DNA of 64,000 nucleotides from Hansfordia pulvinata (taxonomy: Eukaryota > Ascomycota > Sordariomycetes > Xylariales). Position 1 is the stretch's first letter. Each line of letters opens with the position of its first letter. Both the position numbers and the translations under genes were made by a program. Positions 47,709-59,643 of this stretch are shown here, piece after piece. The stretch covers positions 124,001 to 188,000 of the forward strand of contig BJKQ01000007.1 in NCBI GenBank assembly GCA_006538405.1, given 5' to 3'. A model generated the notes under the pieces. The model worked only from the letters and a program-made list of their open reading frames with translations. It searched no databases and was not told where the DNA came from.

Positions 47709-50629
47709 AGCGGTCGGCGCTGAAAAGAAGACGGGGGCGCGGGGCCCTCAGGGCCGGTTTAGATGAAACCGATTGATAGGCGAGGTGTGTGCGTCGGCTT
47801 GAGGTCGACGGGGGCGGCCCAGCGGGGGCGAGATTGGATAGGGCGGCGGTGTTTGAGGGGCGTTGAGCTATGCTGATGGTTCAAGAAGCTGGGTGCTGTT
47901 TCAGGCCCATGGGAGATGTCATTATGCCTTTCTACAACAGGCCACAAGGTGTCGAAGGGCCGGCAGGAGCCAGGCGGTAGCAAGGAGCGCGTGGGGAGAA
48001 TGTGCGTGGATGTGCGTGCGTAGACTGGGATGAAAGGTAGATGCTATCTCCGCAGGCGTGCGGGCGTGCAGAGAGCGAATCGGACTTTCTAGAAGACGGC
48101 AATTTAGCTTCGGATATTGATACCTGGCACGCACAGGCCGTGGCGAGCGGGATGGGCTCTGAGGCTAGAAGATGGGAGAGGTGGAAAGGGAAGAGTGGGC
48201 ATGTGACGGGTCCTCGATGCTCATCAGTGCGTGCAATGGCAGACAGGCCAGGCCGTCGGGTCAGGTCAGAACCAGGAGTAATAGGTCAAGAGAACAGAAG
48301 CTGACTTGATTGCAGCAGGGATCAAGGGCCAACTCTATAGCGCCGAGCACGTCCATGTAGATAGATGGGAGCTCGTGCCGCTAACCTGCCCACGTAGAGA
48401 GAGGCCTGTTTGCCCGGACACATGGGCAATGGGAACGTGTTGGTGCGCCACGCATTCGGGCCCTTTGTCCTTGGCTTCGCGTAGTCGCCGTACGAGTAGG
48501 ATACCGTGGTGTGCCAGGGGTGGGGAAAGGAGGCAAAGCAGCCAGAGGCCACACGCGAGGGACGATCACGTACTGGCAGAAAGGGCCGAAGTGTTGGTAG
48601 GAAAGGGCCGCAGAGAAGGCAGTGGTGAGGCGATACAGGCACAGGCGGGCCGTTCGATGCGCCTGTGAAGAGTCGAAGGAGGGAAGCAGAAGCGACGGCG
48701 ATAAGGAAGGGAATTGGAGGCTCGCGGGCGCGGAGCAGTGCGGTGCGGTGCGGTGCGCTCGGGGGTTCGATCGTTGGTCGTGGTGAGGGTTCGTCCACTC
48801 GTCAGGTCAGGGGCCCGAAGGATGAGTAGGTGACCACTGCCGGCCAGAGGCCACTCAAAATTGAGGCGAGGGGGTTCCGGGAGGGACCTTTGGCGGCAGG
48901 TGCACTGTACGGGAGTTTGAGGTATCCATCCATTCCATTCCAATCTACGAAGGCCGTCGCTTTGTATGGGTACAGAGCAGCTACAAGGTACCGGAAGGCT
49001 CTAGTGCCTTGGGCATCTAGATATTTACAAGTACCTGACCTAGCCCGTGCTAGAGACGGGATGACATGTCCCCACACTTGCAGCTCACTCCCCCATGGGA
49101 GGCGCAATTGAGTGGAGGTTGCTTGATGGTCCCCAGTAAAGGTACCTAGGAGTTCTGGGTACTTTCACTTGGCCAAGGTGCTCTGGTGGAATGCCATGTT
49201 GGAAGGTGCTCCGCGCTCCACAGCCCATCATACCTCTCCACCAGCTACAGTCTGGAACCCGCGGGCGGCATCACGCCAGCTTTCCTTCTTTCTGGTCCTG
49301 ACTGGACCTTGGGAATTTCACAAATCCCATACTGCAAAATCTGCCGGGCTGAGAATTACTCAAAGGAGCGTTGGCAGGCTGTCTGTTCGCGCAACAGTCG
49401 ACGGTTGACGCGCGGTAAACCCGGAAGCTGTCGGGCTGCTCGAGATGAGATGGGGCCCGGATAGGGTTGGTTGCCCAGCAGCACTTCCGGCCCAGCTGAG
49501 TACATCCACCTGCTGCTCCGGTTAGCGGATCCGCTATGCCCAGGAGAGCCCAGGCCGGCGCGTGCTGCCTCGCAATGGATGAGTGTAATGCTGTGAAATG
49601 GCCAGCCATGGGCTGGTAAGGCGATTCGCCGCCTGGTCGCGAACGGTTGTCAGGACGGCCCACGAGCAGTGCGGACAATTCGCCCGGCTGTTTGCTGGTG
49701 CCATGGATGCCTCTGCGGCTGTCAGATGGAAGCCCGGGTTGGAGGAGTTCAAGTGGAGGGAAGCCCGGCGAGAGGCGCTATTTAGGACCTCCTTAGTGGA
49801 GTGAAAGCTGCCTGCTGGGACGATTCAGCCAGCCAGCCCGTCGCGTGCGTACCCGTACTCGCACTTCCCCTTGATTGGAAAAGAATCTCGACCAGCCAGC
49901 CCGACTTGCCAGCTTGACATCAGGAAAAAGACTTGGTTAAATATACCCAGGTATTGGGGACTGGCTGGGAATGCTGAAAGGCCAGGTAAAAGAGATACTT
50001 CGTGATGCAGTCCATTACTCGTACGTCTCGAACAACGGGAATCACCTGATACGAGGGGGGGTACCGCAAGTGGGTGGAAGGCTTGAGCGCTGTCGGGTAG
50101 CTGCCCCTTTCGCACACGGCAGGAGCCCGTGTTGTACGAGTAGCCCGGTACCTTACCTTACCTAAGTGCCAAATCGTATCGACTGGTATCGACATACCTT
50201 ACTGCCCGCCCGCTATTCGTCCTCCTTCCCCGCCCTCAAGCCACTAACCGTCGAGAGCCGAGCCCGCCCATCCATGGCACAAGGATAGGGAAGAACCACC
50301 TGGTTGACTACAGTGACTCCTAACGAGGACCCGACTGGAATATCTTCTCGCCTTCCGCGCAAAAGCCACCAACCAATGAAGGTGTGCCACTGCTACTGTC
50401 GCATCTGCGATACCAGCGAATCACACTTCAGAGACACCCTAGACCCAGACGTCAGATACTCGTACCTCTGGGCTGACAACGACGTGTGGATGGGTGAGGG
50501 CGCAACCCTTGCGCCAGTCTCCCTCTCCCCACCCCACCGTGCAAGTCGTCCCGACCTTGGCCGCGTATCCCTTGGCCGCATATCGTGCGTGGCCTGTTGA
50601 CAGGTAGGAATTAGAAACACACACACACA

Positions 50630-50661
<32 letters not shown>

Positions 50662-52242
50662 GTCTCCTTGCACGGTCGGCTCGATACTCCGAGTTCGGGT
50701 TGTGTTCGAGCACCAATTAGAACATGCCGAAATAATCGCTTTGTGGGTTGCTCTGACGGTGAGTTATTGCGCCACTGCCATGATAAAGTGCCTGGAAGTC
50801 CTCCTCGAAACTGGCGTTCCCCCTCATTCGCCCGAAAGTCGCGCTCAATTGGCCCGCGAATCTCAGCGGGCGGCAAATGGACGAAATGCATGTTTATGGA
50901 GTACTCGTGTTATATGAGTATTCTCCAGGCACACAGATGCTTTACGCGTACGCGTACAATGCGCGACGTGCTGGGGCCTCCTCGTCACCAAAGATCGCGC
51001 TGTGTGCGATGTCTGGTACTCGTACCCATGTCTGGACTGAACCCTCCAGCGAGTCCTCATCTGCCGACCGCATCCTGCATGCATAAGCTTTTATGATACC
51101 CGTCAGGTGTCCGCGGAGGGATCACTTTACCTCCCGGCGCGGCTCCGAGATGGAAACTGGTGCCGAGTCCGCCAGGTCCATGTCCACGACTCTCTGCGGG
51201 CATGCTTTGGACAGCAGAGGGCAAAGGTTTCGTGACCGATGCGCATTCTCTCGATCGCGTGGGAATCTTATGGCACTAAGAAGGCGTCTCATCCAGAATC
51301 TCTCACGACCGTGGGCAGCCCGAGTGTCGTAAGCTGGCTTTCACCATCGCAGTCCGTCGCCTCAGGGGAGGGCGCATCAGGGTCAGGGTTGAGCCCGGCA
51401 TACCTACGAGTAGTCGGCGTCCAATTTCCAGCCCAGGTAGATTACGTGGGTACATTAAGGTCAGTACCGAAGGCAGGGCTGGCATGGCACTGCTACTCGT
51501 ACATCTCGGCAACCATTGATAAATGCTTGTCAGAACTTGAAGCTGGCTGGCATTGCAAAGAACTCCCCATGTCCAGGGGCAAAGACGTGCACGGGCAGTA
51601 CACATCTGCATCCATATAGTACGAGAGTCCCGGGGTGCGAATACACACAGAGGGTGAGAGGGTTCCTTCCAGTTGGCCGCTGGGACTGTGGAGCAACCAG
51701 AGGCGCTGTTCGTACTCCGTACTTTTACGGATAGACGCACTGGAGAGCGGCCAGACAGGTGCAGGGGTCTCAAGGTTGATGGATCCTTCCGTCCCGACGC
51801 GGGCTGGGGAACTGACGCGGCCACTATTCGCATCCCGTACCCGCGGAGCCTGTTCAAGGCTGACCTGCACTCTCAACTGAACACCAACGTCAACAGCGTC
51901 CGTCGCTGCAGCCGCATCCCCAACCGCATCCATAACCACGCCGACAAGGAGGTCCATATCAGCATAGGCCGACAGATCTTGTGACAGGGCCCCTGTGCCG
52001 TGCCCCGCCGTGTCGCCGCTCCCTAGGACCAAGCCGAAGCCGCCGATTTGCCCGACAACCCCTACGCAGGCGCGCAATATTTCGAGGATACCGGCCCCCC
52101 AGCAGCCCGATCCACGCGATTCGAGGTTCTCTGCACCGCCGTTCTGCCACTGGACCGCCAAAGCTTTATTTAGAGCTGCCTCCGCCCAGCGTTCATCTCG
52201 CCCAGCGTTCATCCCACCCAGCCCAAGCTCTTCGTCGCCATC
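47709..52242. other. 4.5-kb divergent intergenic region
   Basis: This is the largest gene-free stretch in the window, between the formin start (minus) and the membrane-protein start (plus). It holds seven octamers TACGAGTA/TACTCGTA (48491, 50016, 50135, 50457, 51017, 51405, 51494) and a compound AC/TC microsatellite (50616-50662). Open frames on both strands lack recognisable domains. Long formin 5' leaders are common, so part of 47709-48800 may be transcribed. Confidence 0.5.
50616..50662. repeat. Compound (AC)n-(TC)n microsatellite
   Basis: Seven AC units are followed directly by about 15 TC units with two small interruptions, the same order and orientation as the longer tract at 33530-33600. 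Confidence 0.9.
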
Positions 52243-52880
52243 ATGAGCTCGACGGTGTCCGCCCTCAAGGTACGTTTTGGCTCGGAACGTCGGGAAGAAA
52301 ACGCACAGCGACCAGGCGCTAACTCCTGACCACCCAGTCGCTTGCCATACCGGCCGTCATCTCGTTGATCCTCTTCCTCCTGTCGACCTACGTCCTCGTG
52401 CCCCTGTGGCAGCGCTACCGGAATCGATACAACCAATACATCCCGCTGGACCGCATATCGGACCAGACCTCGGGGCTTCGAGGCCGGTTGCAGACTGTGC
52501 TGGCGCGGTGGTTCATCCCGTCCAACTGGCGATTCAGTCGGCGCGACCCTTTCATCATGGACGACGACGTCTCCGACGCTGGCTACAGCTCGGACGAAGG
52601 CGAGGAGCTTGATGTCGTACCCCAGGACCACCGCCACGCTTTCTCGCTGGATACGCGTGCCGAGGTGGCGGACAGCTCACGCAGGTTGAGCCGGGAGTAG
52701 GTCAGCCCTGTTCTATCCCTTCATGGACGAGCTCTGCGAACACGGACGGTTCTCCGAGGTGCCTCAGAGAACAACCATTGCTTGCTTGCACACCTCGCTA
52801 ATGCGCCATGCCATAGTCTCGAGGAAGGCTTCCGCGACGACAGTGACGATTCTGAAGATGACCGACGCAACAGACCATGA
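52243..52880 (+). CDS. Single-pass membrane protein, conserved fungal family
   Basis: Three exons, 52243-52269, 52338-52696 and 52817-52880, encode about 149 aa. MSSTVSALK is followed, after a 68-bp intron, by one hydrophobic helix (SLAIPAVISLILFLLSTYVLVPLW, about residues 10-33), then a basic juxtamembrane stretch WQRYRNRYNQY and a charged C-terminal tail. The last intron (GTAGGT...CATAG, 120 bp) joins RLSR to DLEEGFRDDSDD. Reading through instead stops at once after RLSRE. The acidic end chosen here fits family members as I recall them. The topology suggests a small type III (or tail-out) membrane protein of the endomembrane system. Function unknown. Frame intact. Confidence 0.62.
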
Positions 52881-55800
52881 TCACTCCTCTTGACTGTTCT
52901 CCAATGTGCTACGCTTCGGCTAAATTGAATGGCGGGCTGCCGCGCGGCAGACACAGGATGGTTCGTGTGCTCGGCCCGCACGACCGATGGGCGTTGTCCG
53001 CCAAGTCCCAACTTGCAACATAGCTTCCTGCCTGACGGGAAAGGCGTGTTCAGATGATGAGTCCAGCTCACCAGCGCACTGTTCCAACGGCTCGCTCCGA
53101 AGGCGCCTTGCTTACGTGAGGCATCAGTTATGTTTCCCGCCGCCGTCAGGATCCCTGATGTCCCCCAGGCCGCCTGGGAAATATGGCGAGGGCGCCACGT
53201 GTCACGCCTTGCAGACCCATCTCCGGTGATCCAGGAACCGCATATTGGTTCCCATGAACGAAGCTGAGTTCGGGACAAGATGAAAAAGCGCCTCGCCACG
53301 TGCGAGTGGGCGCAAGGGCGGGGCACAGCCCGGGCCCGGAAGCTGGATGCGACCGTGGACGAAGGGAGCGGATGGCATGTGGCTGTGGGTGCTGGGTCAA
53401 ACAAGGCACGCACGCAGGCTGGGCGGGATCCGGGACGACAGCAAGCGCCGCATGCGGCAGAGGGCCCATTTAATCGAGGCCGTCCATTCAGGCTCCCGGT
53501 TCTGGAGGGCCGATGGCGAGCGCAGAGATGGGCCAGCATTCCCGTTGCATCCATCCACAGAGCCACACACACCGTGACCAGCCTGTACTCGTAGGTCCGG
53601 CGCCGCGGCAGCAGCCCGTCCGCATTGGTCCGGCGCGGCTGTCAGGCTCAGGGGATGCCGATAAAGGAAACATACACACCCTACATATCTGTCTATAATA
53701 TACCCTGTCGCAGCCACTTGGGCAGCACAACATGTGGACCCGCGCGCTCGTGACGGCTTCTTATATGGCCCGCCTGACCCAACCCCAACCCTGCTTATCA
53801 CCAAGTCGCATGTGTTGTTTTGCTTTTTCACGTGAAGCTGCCGCCGCCTGCACACGCATACACACACACACACACCTATGCGCGCACACACACACACGCA
53901 CACATATAAGTGTCCTGGCCAGACTCGAGACTGGCCAGCTCAGTCGCAGTCGCAGTCGGCCGACCAAGCATCCCTTCTCAGTAGCGGGAAGAGACCCAGC
54001 AAAGCCGCCCGTCCCACAGACTGCGTTACCAAGGGGACGTCCGTCTCACACAGCCAGCTGCCGCGTGGTGTTGATCAGTCCCTGATTCGCCGGCGAGGCC
54101 AGCCGCTTATCACCCCGCTCCTCGCCTCTCCTCGCGACCCTCGCTTCTGCAGGCAGGCGAACATTTCGTCCGGGCCAACCGTTGAATGGAACATTGGACA
54201 TTTGGACTGACAACAGCCTTCTTTGAGACTGGGAACGAGAGCCCGCGGATGCATGTCAGACCCCATCAACGGATGCAGGCCGGGAGCTTAGCCCTAATAA
54301 TCGAGCTATCCACTGATAGCATTGGGTTGCCTCACGCCATCACCCGCCCTGACTGACCAGACTATTCTGTCATCGGCCTCTCCCTGTCATACGTGCGCCT
54401 TACGCGATCGCCACCCACCTTGAACAACCGCAGAGCAAAGAGGGAAGAGGCGGACTCCCTGTGACAACAACAGAGACAATTCACTGGTTGCAAGCCCGCC
54501 AGACCGCCGTGTACACCCGCGGAACCATATTCTGATCTCGCCCGATGCTCTGCAGCGCCTGAGCGTAGGACAAGGCAAAGTCAAGTCAGTCCCAGCCGGT
54601 ATTAAGGCTCAAGTCGCGGAGCCAGCTGCAACCACCAATCGAGGTAAGTCATCACAAATGTCCAGCGCGTGGCATGGCATTGTTCATGGGGCTGGCTTCC
54701 CATTCACTCTCCTGGCTGCTTTGGCCCCTCTCCCCCTCTTGCCCCTCCCTGAGTCAGCCGAGGACTCGCAACGACGACCGCCCGCCCCATGCATGTCTTG
54801 AATCGCTCGGCATCAGAATCGCCCTTGGTTTCGTCATCCTGGTCGCCTTTACGCGTACCACTTACATGCTTCTACGTGGTATACTTTTGGCATTTGTTCC
54901 CACCACGCAGCCTTTTCCTCGCTAATAATCCGTCTGTCCGCCCCCCAGAGGTTGCATTTGGTGGCCATAAGGCTCCCGCGACACGGAGAAGCTTACGGCT
55001 GATTCTCCCCTCCCCTCCCGTCCCACCGCATTCCCCATCGACCAGTCCGGACATCATCAAGGGTGTTCTATCAGGTACGTGCTTGAGCGGTCCGGGCGCT
55101 CGCCCATCAGCCCCGCTAGTCAGTTGTCGGCCGTATACCCTCCTACCTTTGAATGTGCGGCATTGACGACTTGGCTCCGGGGCGCCTGGACGCCATTCCC
55201 AACCTCGTCGTCTGGTTTCGCATCCGATCTTGTGCGAAGGCTGCAACGCTCTTTCCGTCTTTATCGCGTGTTTCGCATACTTCCCGCCACAACAACCGGG
55301 GAAGGAGCCACACACTGGTAGGCGCTCTTGCCCGACTCGAAATCTGGGGCGGACGAAACAAAGACTTCCCGAATGGGCGCAGGCATCCCCGGATGCAAAA
55401 CTCGGAGAGACATAGGCCAGATGAATAGGTCTGAAGAATACCTCGACCATGGCCACACGCAACTGACAATACCATAAGACAGATCACAACTGGCCCGCTT
55501 CCATTTCGAGCTCGACTTTGACCCCATAGCCTGCCAGATCGTGGCCCTGGTTCACGCAAAGAACGCCGAAAACAGAAACAGTCACGCGCGCGCGCGCGCA
55601 CGGCCGAAGCACCGGATCGTCATTCCCAGGGTAGCCGAGGCCATCCCGGAGGCGATCGTGCACCTCCGCGTCTACGCTGCGGCACATTCCAAACGTACAC
55701 GGACAGCGACAGCCCGCTGCGGACACCGACAGTCAACATCCAGCCTCTTGCGATTGCGAACACGCCGACTAATAACCCAGACTCCCCAAACCCACCGACA

Positions 55801-55894
55801 TTCGCACAACAACCTGGCCCAGCAACGTTTGCCACGTCAGCCTTTGACGTTATTCTTCAGCGCTCCAGTCTCATGAGCCTGACCTATCGCCGCC
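52881..55894. other. 3-kb intergenic region with CA and CG tracts
   Basis: A CA-repeat cluster lies at about 53851-53906, one octamer TACTCGTA at 53585, and a CGCGCGCG run at about 55584-55599. A long open frame on the minus strand at 52721-53572 has the Arg/Ser/His-rich composition of a non-coding strand. No gene is called. Confidence 0.5.
53851..53906. repeat. CA microsatellite, interrupted
   Basis: Two CA-repeat blocks separated by CTATGCGCG, in non-coding DNA. Confidence 0.9.
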
Positions 55895-57145
55895 ATGCCT
55901 CGATTCGGACTTGGTTGGCTCAAGCGCTTGATCGGGACCAGGCGGCGGCGTCGATATTCGAGGGAAGGGCGCGGAGGCCGACCGACCCCGACGATTCAGG
56001 CTCTCGATGTCAGCTCAACATTCGCAAGAGATTCACCGTCGCCTTTCACAATCATGGAGGTACCCACAGCCGACGTTTGGCTACAGGGCGGCGAGAAGTC
56101 CACCTCTACCGAACGCATACAGCCAAGGGCCGAATGTCCCGACAAGCAGCAAATCGACGAAAGAGAGCCCTGCCCCATTTGTCACGACGACGTCGGCGTG
56201 GTCAATGAAGAAGGGGCGCTCGAGACATGGTCAACGCTGCGATGTGGGCACAAATTTGGCAGCAAATGCATTCAGTCCTGGGTTCAAGATAGCCTCGACC
56301 GTCAAGACCCTTCCAAGCCCAGTGGCCCGACTTGCCCAATCTGCCGAGCTGTCGCATGCCACCCAGAGTGCGGTCACGCTGTATACTCAACGCCGCTGAC
56401 GGCACCCGAAGGAATGACCATTTCGCAGTATATCGACTATATCATCTACTGCCACTCCCAATACATCAGCCGGTCATCCGGAGGGGCCCGGGATCACCGG
56501 CGCCGAAGGCGACTTGCACGGCGAGGCGAGGCAACCCAATCTGGGCTGTGGCTTCAAGGGCCAGACTATATGGCCCCCCATTTCGCGCCTGTGCGGGTCG
56601 TGGCCCATAGCATAGGCGATTGTCTGACGTGCGCTGAGTCGCGGAATCTGCAACAATTGATGACCCAGCGCATGCAAGCATTCCGCCGACAAGCTGACTT
56701 CGATGACCCACACGCCGCTCGCGAGAATTACGAAAGGGACGGTTCGACCACCTCAAACGGGGACAATGAAGCGAGAAGCGTTGAGATCGAACGTGTGATG
56801 CCTGTCACAGCCCCAGCCGACGCAGCAGAAGCGCCAATCACAGCCCGATTTCTGAGCACCTACGTGCCAATTCTGAAGCGTATTGGAGAAGTTGGAGCCG
56901 GCCTGGTGCTCCCCAACAGGACAAGCAACGGAGGCGGTCGCAATGGCTCCAGCTTCAGGCAGGAAGTTTCTTTGGTACACCGAGAGTCTATTGGCGAGAG
57001 TGAGTCGCCACGAAGCATGGCTCTGTCAGCGTTCATGGAGCCCCGCGGTCGCCGATGTGAACGGTCATCGGGAGCTCGCCTCGGACGCTGGCCACGCAGC
57101 TGGACACCCGGGCCAGGTCGCCAGATCGTTGGCGAGGTTGTGTAG
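55895..57145 (+). CDS. RING-H2 finger protein, probable E3 ubiquitin ligase
   Basis: As read, an intronless 416-aa protein whose ATG has a good context (CGCCATGCC). A basic N-terminus (RLIGTRRRRR) precedes a RING-type finger at about residues 92-152: CPICHDDVG, then LRCGHKFGSKCIQSW, then CPICRAV. The Cys/His spacing fits zinc-binding E3 ligases, which bring a ubiquitin-charged E2 to a substrate. A less conserved region follows (DYIIYCHSQYI, then CLTCAESRNLQQLM). From about 56,940 on, the frame used here becomes Arg/Gly-rich. A second frame, open to 57170, reads WYTESLLARVSRHEAWLCQRS and VNGHRELASDAG, which looks more protein-like. The true C-terminus may lie in that frame, through an indel or an unseen intron. 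No membrane segment seen. Confidence 0.68.
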   Translation: MPRFGLGWLKRLIGTRRRRRYSREGRGGRPTPTIQALDVSSTFARDSPSPFTIMEVPTADVWLQGGEKSTSTERIQPRAECPDKQQIDEREPCPICHDDVGVVNEEGALETWSTLRCGHKFGSKCIQSWVQDSLDRQDPSKPSGPTCPICRAVACHPECGHAVYSTPLTAPEGMTISQYIDYIIYCHSQYISRSSGGARDHRRRRRLARRGEATQSGLWLQGPDYMAPHFAPVRVVAHSIGDCLTCAESRNLQQLMTQRMQAFRRQADFDDPHAARENYERDGSTTSNGDNEARSVEIERVMPVTAPADAAEAPITARFLSTYVPILKRIGEVGAGLVLPNRTSNGGGRNGSSFRQEVSLVHRESIGESESPRSMALSAFMEPRGRRCERSSGARLGRWPRSWTPGPGRQIVGEVV

Positions 57146-58383
57146 ACGAGGGATGTTGTACGTGCCCTAAACTTGGGCGAAACCCGTTTGCGCAACGAAT
57201 GCACATCTGAGGCCCAACCTCTCACGAATATGCTCGGCATCCCGCGACACTGCGCCGGCAAAGCAAGCGACATGCATGGGGTATCGACCAAAGACGGCGC
57301 CGGTTTCTCCTGGCTCTCTGTTCTCTTCTGCTGGCTTTTTCGCGATGCTCTTCCTCTTCTGTTCGACACTTGGTTGGAGGAAGGGCGATTACTGAAGGGG
57401 TTGAGGCAGGGTTCGGCTGACCGGAGCAGATTCTCGTTATGTCTTGCCGTATTACCGGCACGAGGATTGATGCTTGGCCAGCCTGCCTTGGTATGATGTA
57501 CGAACAGGGAGACGCAAAGGCGGGAACAGCTGGCGCACGGGCGTCGCGCGATTTTCAATTAACTGGATTGCTTGATAGACGATTTGACTTGTGATATGCG
57601 CAATAGCGGCTGGAAGTTCGATAGCATGGCAATCTGATATTTTGTTGCTTTTCTACAAGAATGGCCCGATCGATATACTCGCTTCACCTTTGGCGCGTCC
57701 AGTCTGAGCAGCCTGTCCTTGTGCAACCCCAACTGGTCTGATCCCCTGAAATGAAGTTCTGAAAGGGCTGAACGACGGGCCTCGGCAGACTCAGCTTCGA
57801 GTCGCCGCACATACCGTACCTAATCTACCTACCTTAGGTAGTCTTCAGGACGCATTGCTAGATGTGCCGACTCGGAGTAGCCCGTGCGCTGCCGATTGAG
57901 GAGTCGCGACTTGCACAAGACGGCTGAAGACCTCGGCGTCTGGTGTCAAATGAGTCCTGAACCAAGTTGAATCGGGGATCTGGCCAAGGCACGATCTAGG
58001 GTGGGGTGTCTTCGAGAGACGGAAGATGACGCAGGTGGGGGATCGTGGTCCTGTAGATGTACTATCTTCTCGCAATTGGATGTCTCTTTTCAAATGGATC
58101 TGACTGGAGCGTGAGGTACATCTGTACCTTGGGTACCTAATTTACGCGCTTTGCGGGGTGTTGGGGTCTCTTGCAAACCACCTGACGCGCCTCCTGGCCC
58201 ATCCGTACGCGTCCCCATCGTCTCTCTGTACCTTAGGTAAGCCTCTAGGCACCCTTTGTGGATGCGTACAGTGTTCCATGCGTCGTCGTGCCATGACACA
58301 GCGCATCCGTCCACCTGCTGCTTGTGGTCCAGCTCCAACGTGACGAGGTTTGCGCGGGCTCCTTGCGCACCCCAGCCGCCACA
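57146..58383. other. Intergenic between RING gene and HUS1
   Basis: This 1.2 kb between tandem genes contains a few CTTAGGTA/TAGGTA words (about 57820-57840, 58120-58140, 58230-58240) near the HUS1 start. No supportable coding region. Confidence 0.5.
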
Positions 58384-59643
58384 ATGAGGTTCAAGACCAA
58401 CCTCAAAAATATCCGCACCTTCTCAAGTATGTAGATCCCTCTGAAGAGCTCGTGGCCCGCCCTCTCGAGATTTGTTGCTGACCTGCTGAGCCAGAGCTCG
58501 TGGCGGCTCTCTCATCCCTCGAGAAGATCGCGTGGGTGCGCCTCGACGATGAAACGGTCCGGTTCACCGTCATCCCCGACACGGGCTCCCAGGTCTGGGC
58601 CTCCCTCTCCATGGACTTCATCTTCGACTCGTACCAGCTGCAATCTAATGAGCCTGCCAACACCATCAACCTCGAACTGCCCCTCGCCGCCCTCCAGCGC
58701 GCCCTGCGCTCTGCGATCCAGGGCACTTCCGCCTCCCTGCGCCTGACAAGAAGGCCGGTCTGCCCGTCCTCTCCATGACCATCACCACCTCCACCGCCTC
58801 CAACTCGGCAGGCAACCCCAACAACCCCGCTGGTAACGGCCCCGGCAACCTCCCCGGCGGCCGGCCTGGTCTGGCCCCGGACCTCGCCCACGGCCACCAC
58901 GAGGACGACGACAATGTCTTCGCCGCCGAGCCTCTAGAGACGTCGTTGCACCGCGAGCGCGACAAGATTGTTACCCAGGACATCCCTGTGCGCGTTCTAC
59001 ATCCCGAGAGCGTCGAGCAGATCATGCAGCCCAAGGTCCGCGAGCCCGACGTCCACATCCAGCTGCCGCCCCTGCTGCAGCTCAAGGCCATCTCGGACCG
59101 CTTTACCAAACTCGCTGTCGCCGCTGCTTCGGCCACGACCTCGGGCGGTTCAGGCTCCGGCTCCGTCGCTTCCAAGGCCGCCCAGAACCCCAAGCTCGAG
59201 CTGAGCGCCAACATGCACGGCGACCTGCGCCTGCGCCTTGATTCGGACACGCTCAACGTCGAGTCTGCCTGGCACGGGCTCGAGAACCCTGAGCTCGACC
59301 CGGCCCAGCTGAACTGCCCTCTCGAGGAGCACCCTTCCACCCGCTACCGCGTCGCCGGGCCCGACCACTGGGCGTCGGTCCGTGTCGACGGACGCGACTG
59401 GAGTCGCGTCCTCAGCGTCGGCCGCCTCGATGGCCGCGTCATTGCCTGTTTTGCGGACGGCCACGCCCTCATTCTTTACGTATACGTGCCTCAGTATGAC
59501 GATGCCGGGTCCGATGACTCGGTCGTCACGGTAAGTCTTCTTGTCTCTTGCTGTCTGTCCGTGGAGAACGCAAAGGCGGGGTGAGCTTACTGACGCTTTA
59601 TCGCCGCCACCTACAGTACTACGTCTCTTCATACAGCCGTTGA
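58384..59643 (+). CDS. HUS1: Checkpoint clamp subunit HUS1, one frame break
   Basis: Three exons, 58384-58426, 58495-59530 and 59617-59643, introns 68 and 86 bp, about 368 aa. HUS1 pairs with RAD9 and RAD1 in the 9-1-1 sliding clamp that activates the DNA-damage checkpoint in the nucleus. MRFKTNLKNIRTF, then KLVAALSSLEKIAWVRLDDETVRF, is the family's opening; VWASLSMDFIFDSYQLQSN and INLELPLAALQRALRSA follow. Later blocks include RVLHPESVEQIMQPKVREPDVHIQLPP and LSANMHGDLRLRLDSD, and the short last exon gives YYVSSYSR. A fungal insert rich in Asn/Gly/Pro lies around residues 145-165. The frame breaks at 58747-58749, between ASLRLT and KKAGLPVLSM. One added base (A or C) restores it and makes the total length divisible by three. 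Confidence 0.92.

Larger units (their letters stand above)
83..53592. repeat. Dispersed octamer TACGAGTA/TACTCGTA, about 43 copies
   Basis: Counted by eye on both strands. Copies start at 83, 113, 119, 471, 665, 747, 753, 1032, 3856, 4752, 4974, 5860, 6526, 13464, 13791, 13809, 14071, 14432, 14554, 14713, 15277, 21400, 21406, 21631, 25081, 27955, 28655, 31705, 32067, 32413, 32648, 32654, 33005, 33015, 40881, 48491, 50016, 50135, 50457, 51017, 51405, 51494 and 53585. All lie in intergenic DNA. Overlapping inverted copies make TACGAGTACTCGTA palindromes at 747 and 21400. Confidence 0.85.

Noticed and set aside
51493..52212. 239-codon frame on the minus strand upstream of the membrane protein
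   Set aside because: Ends 30 bp from the divergent start codon, has no domain, and contains repeat octamers; treated as promoter DNA.
52721..53572. 283-codon frame on the minus strand
   Set aside because: Arg/Ser/His-rich composition typical of an antisense frame, and it overlaps the last exon of the membrane-protein gene.
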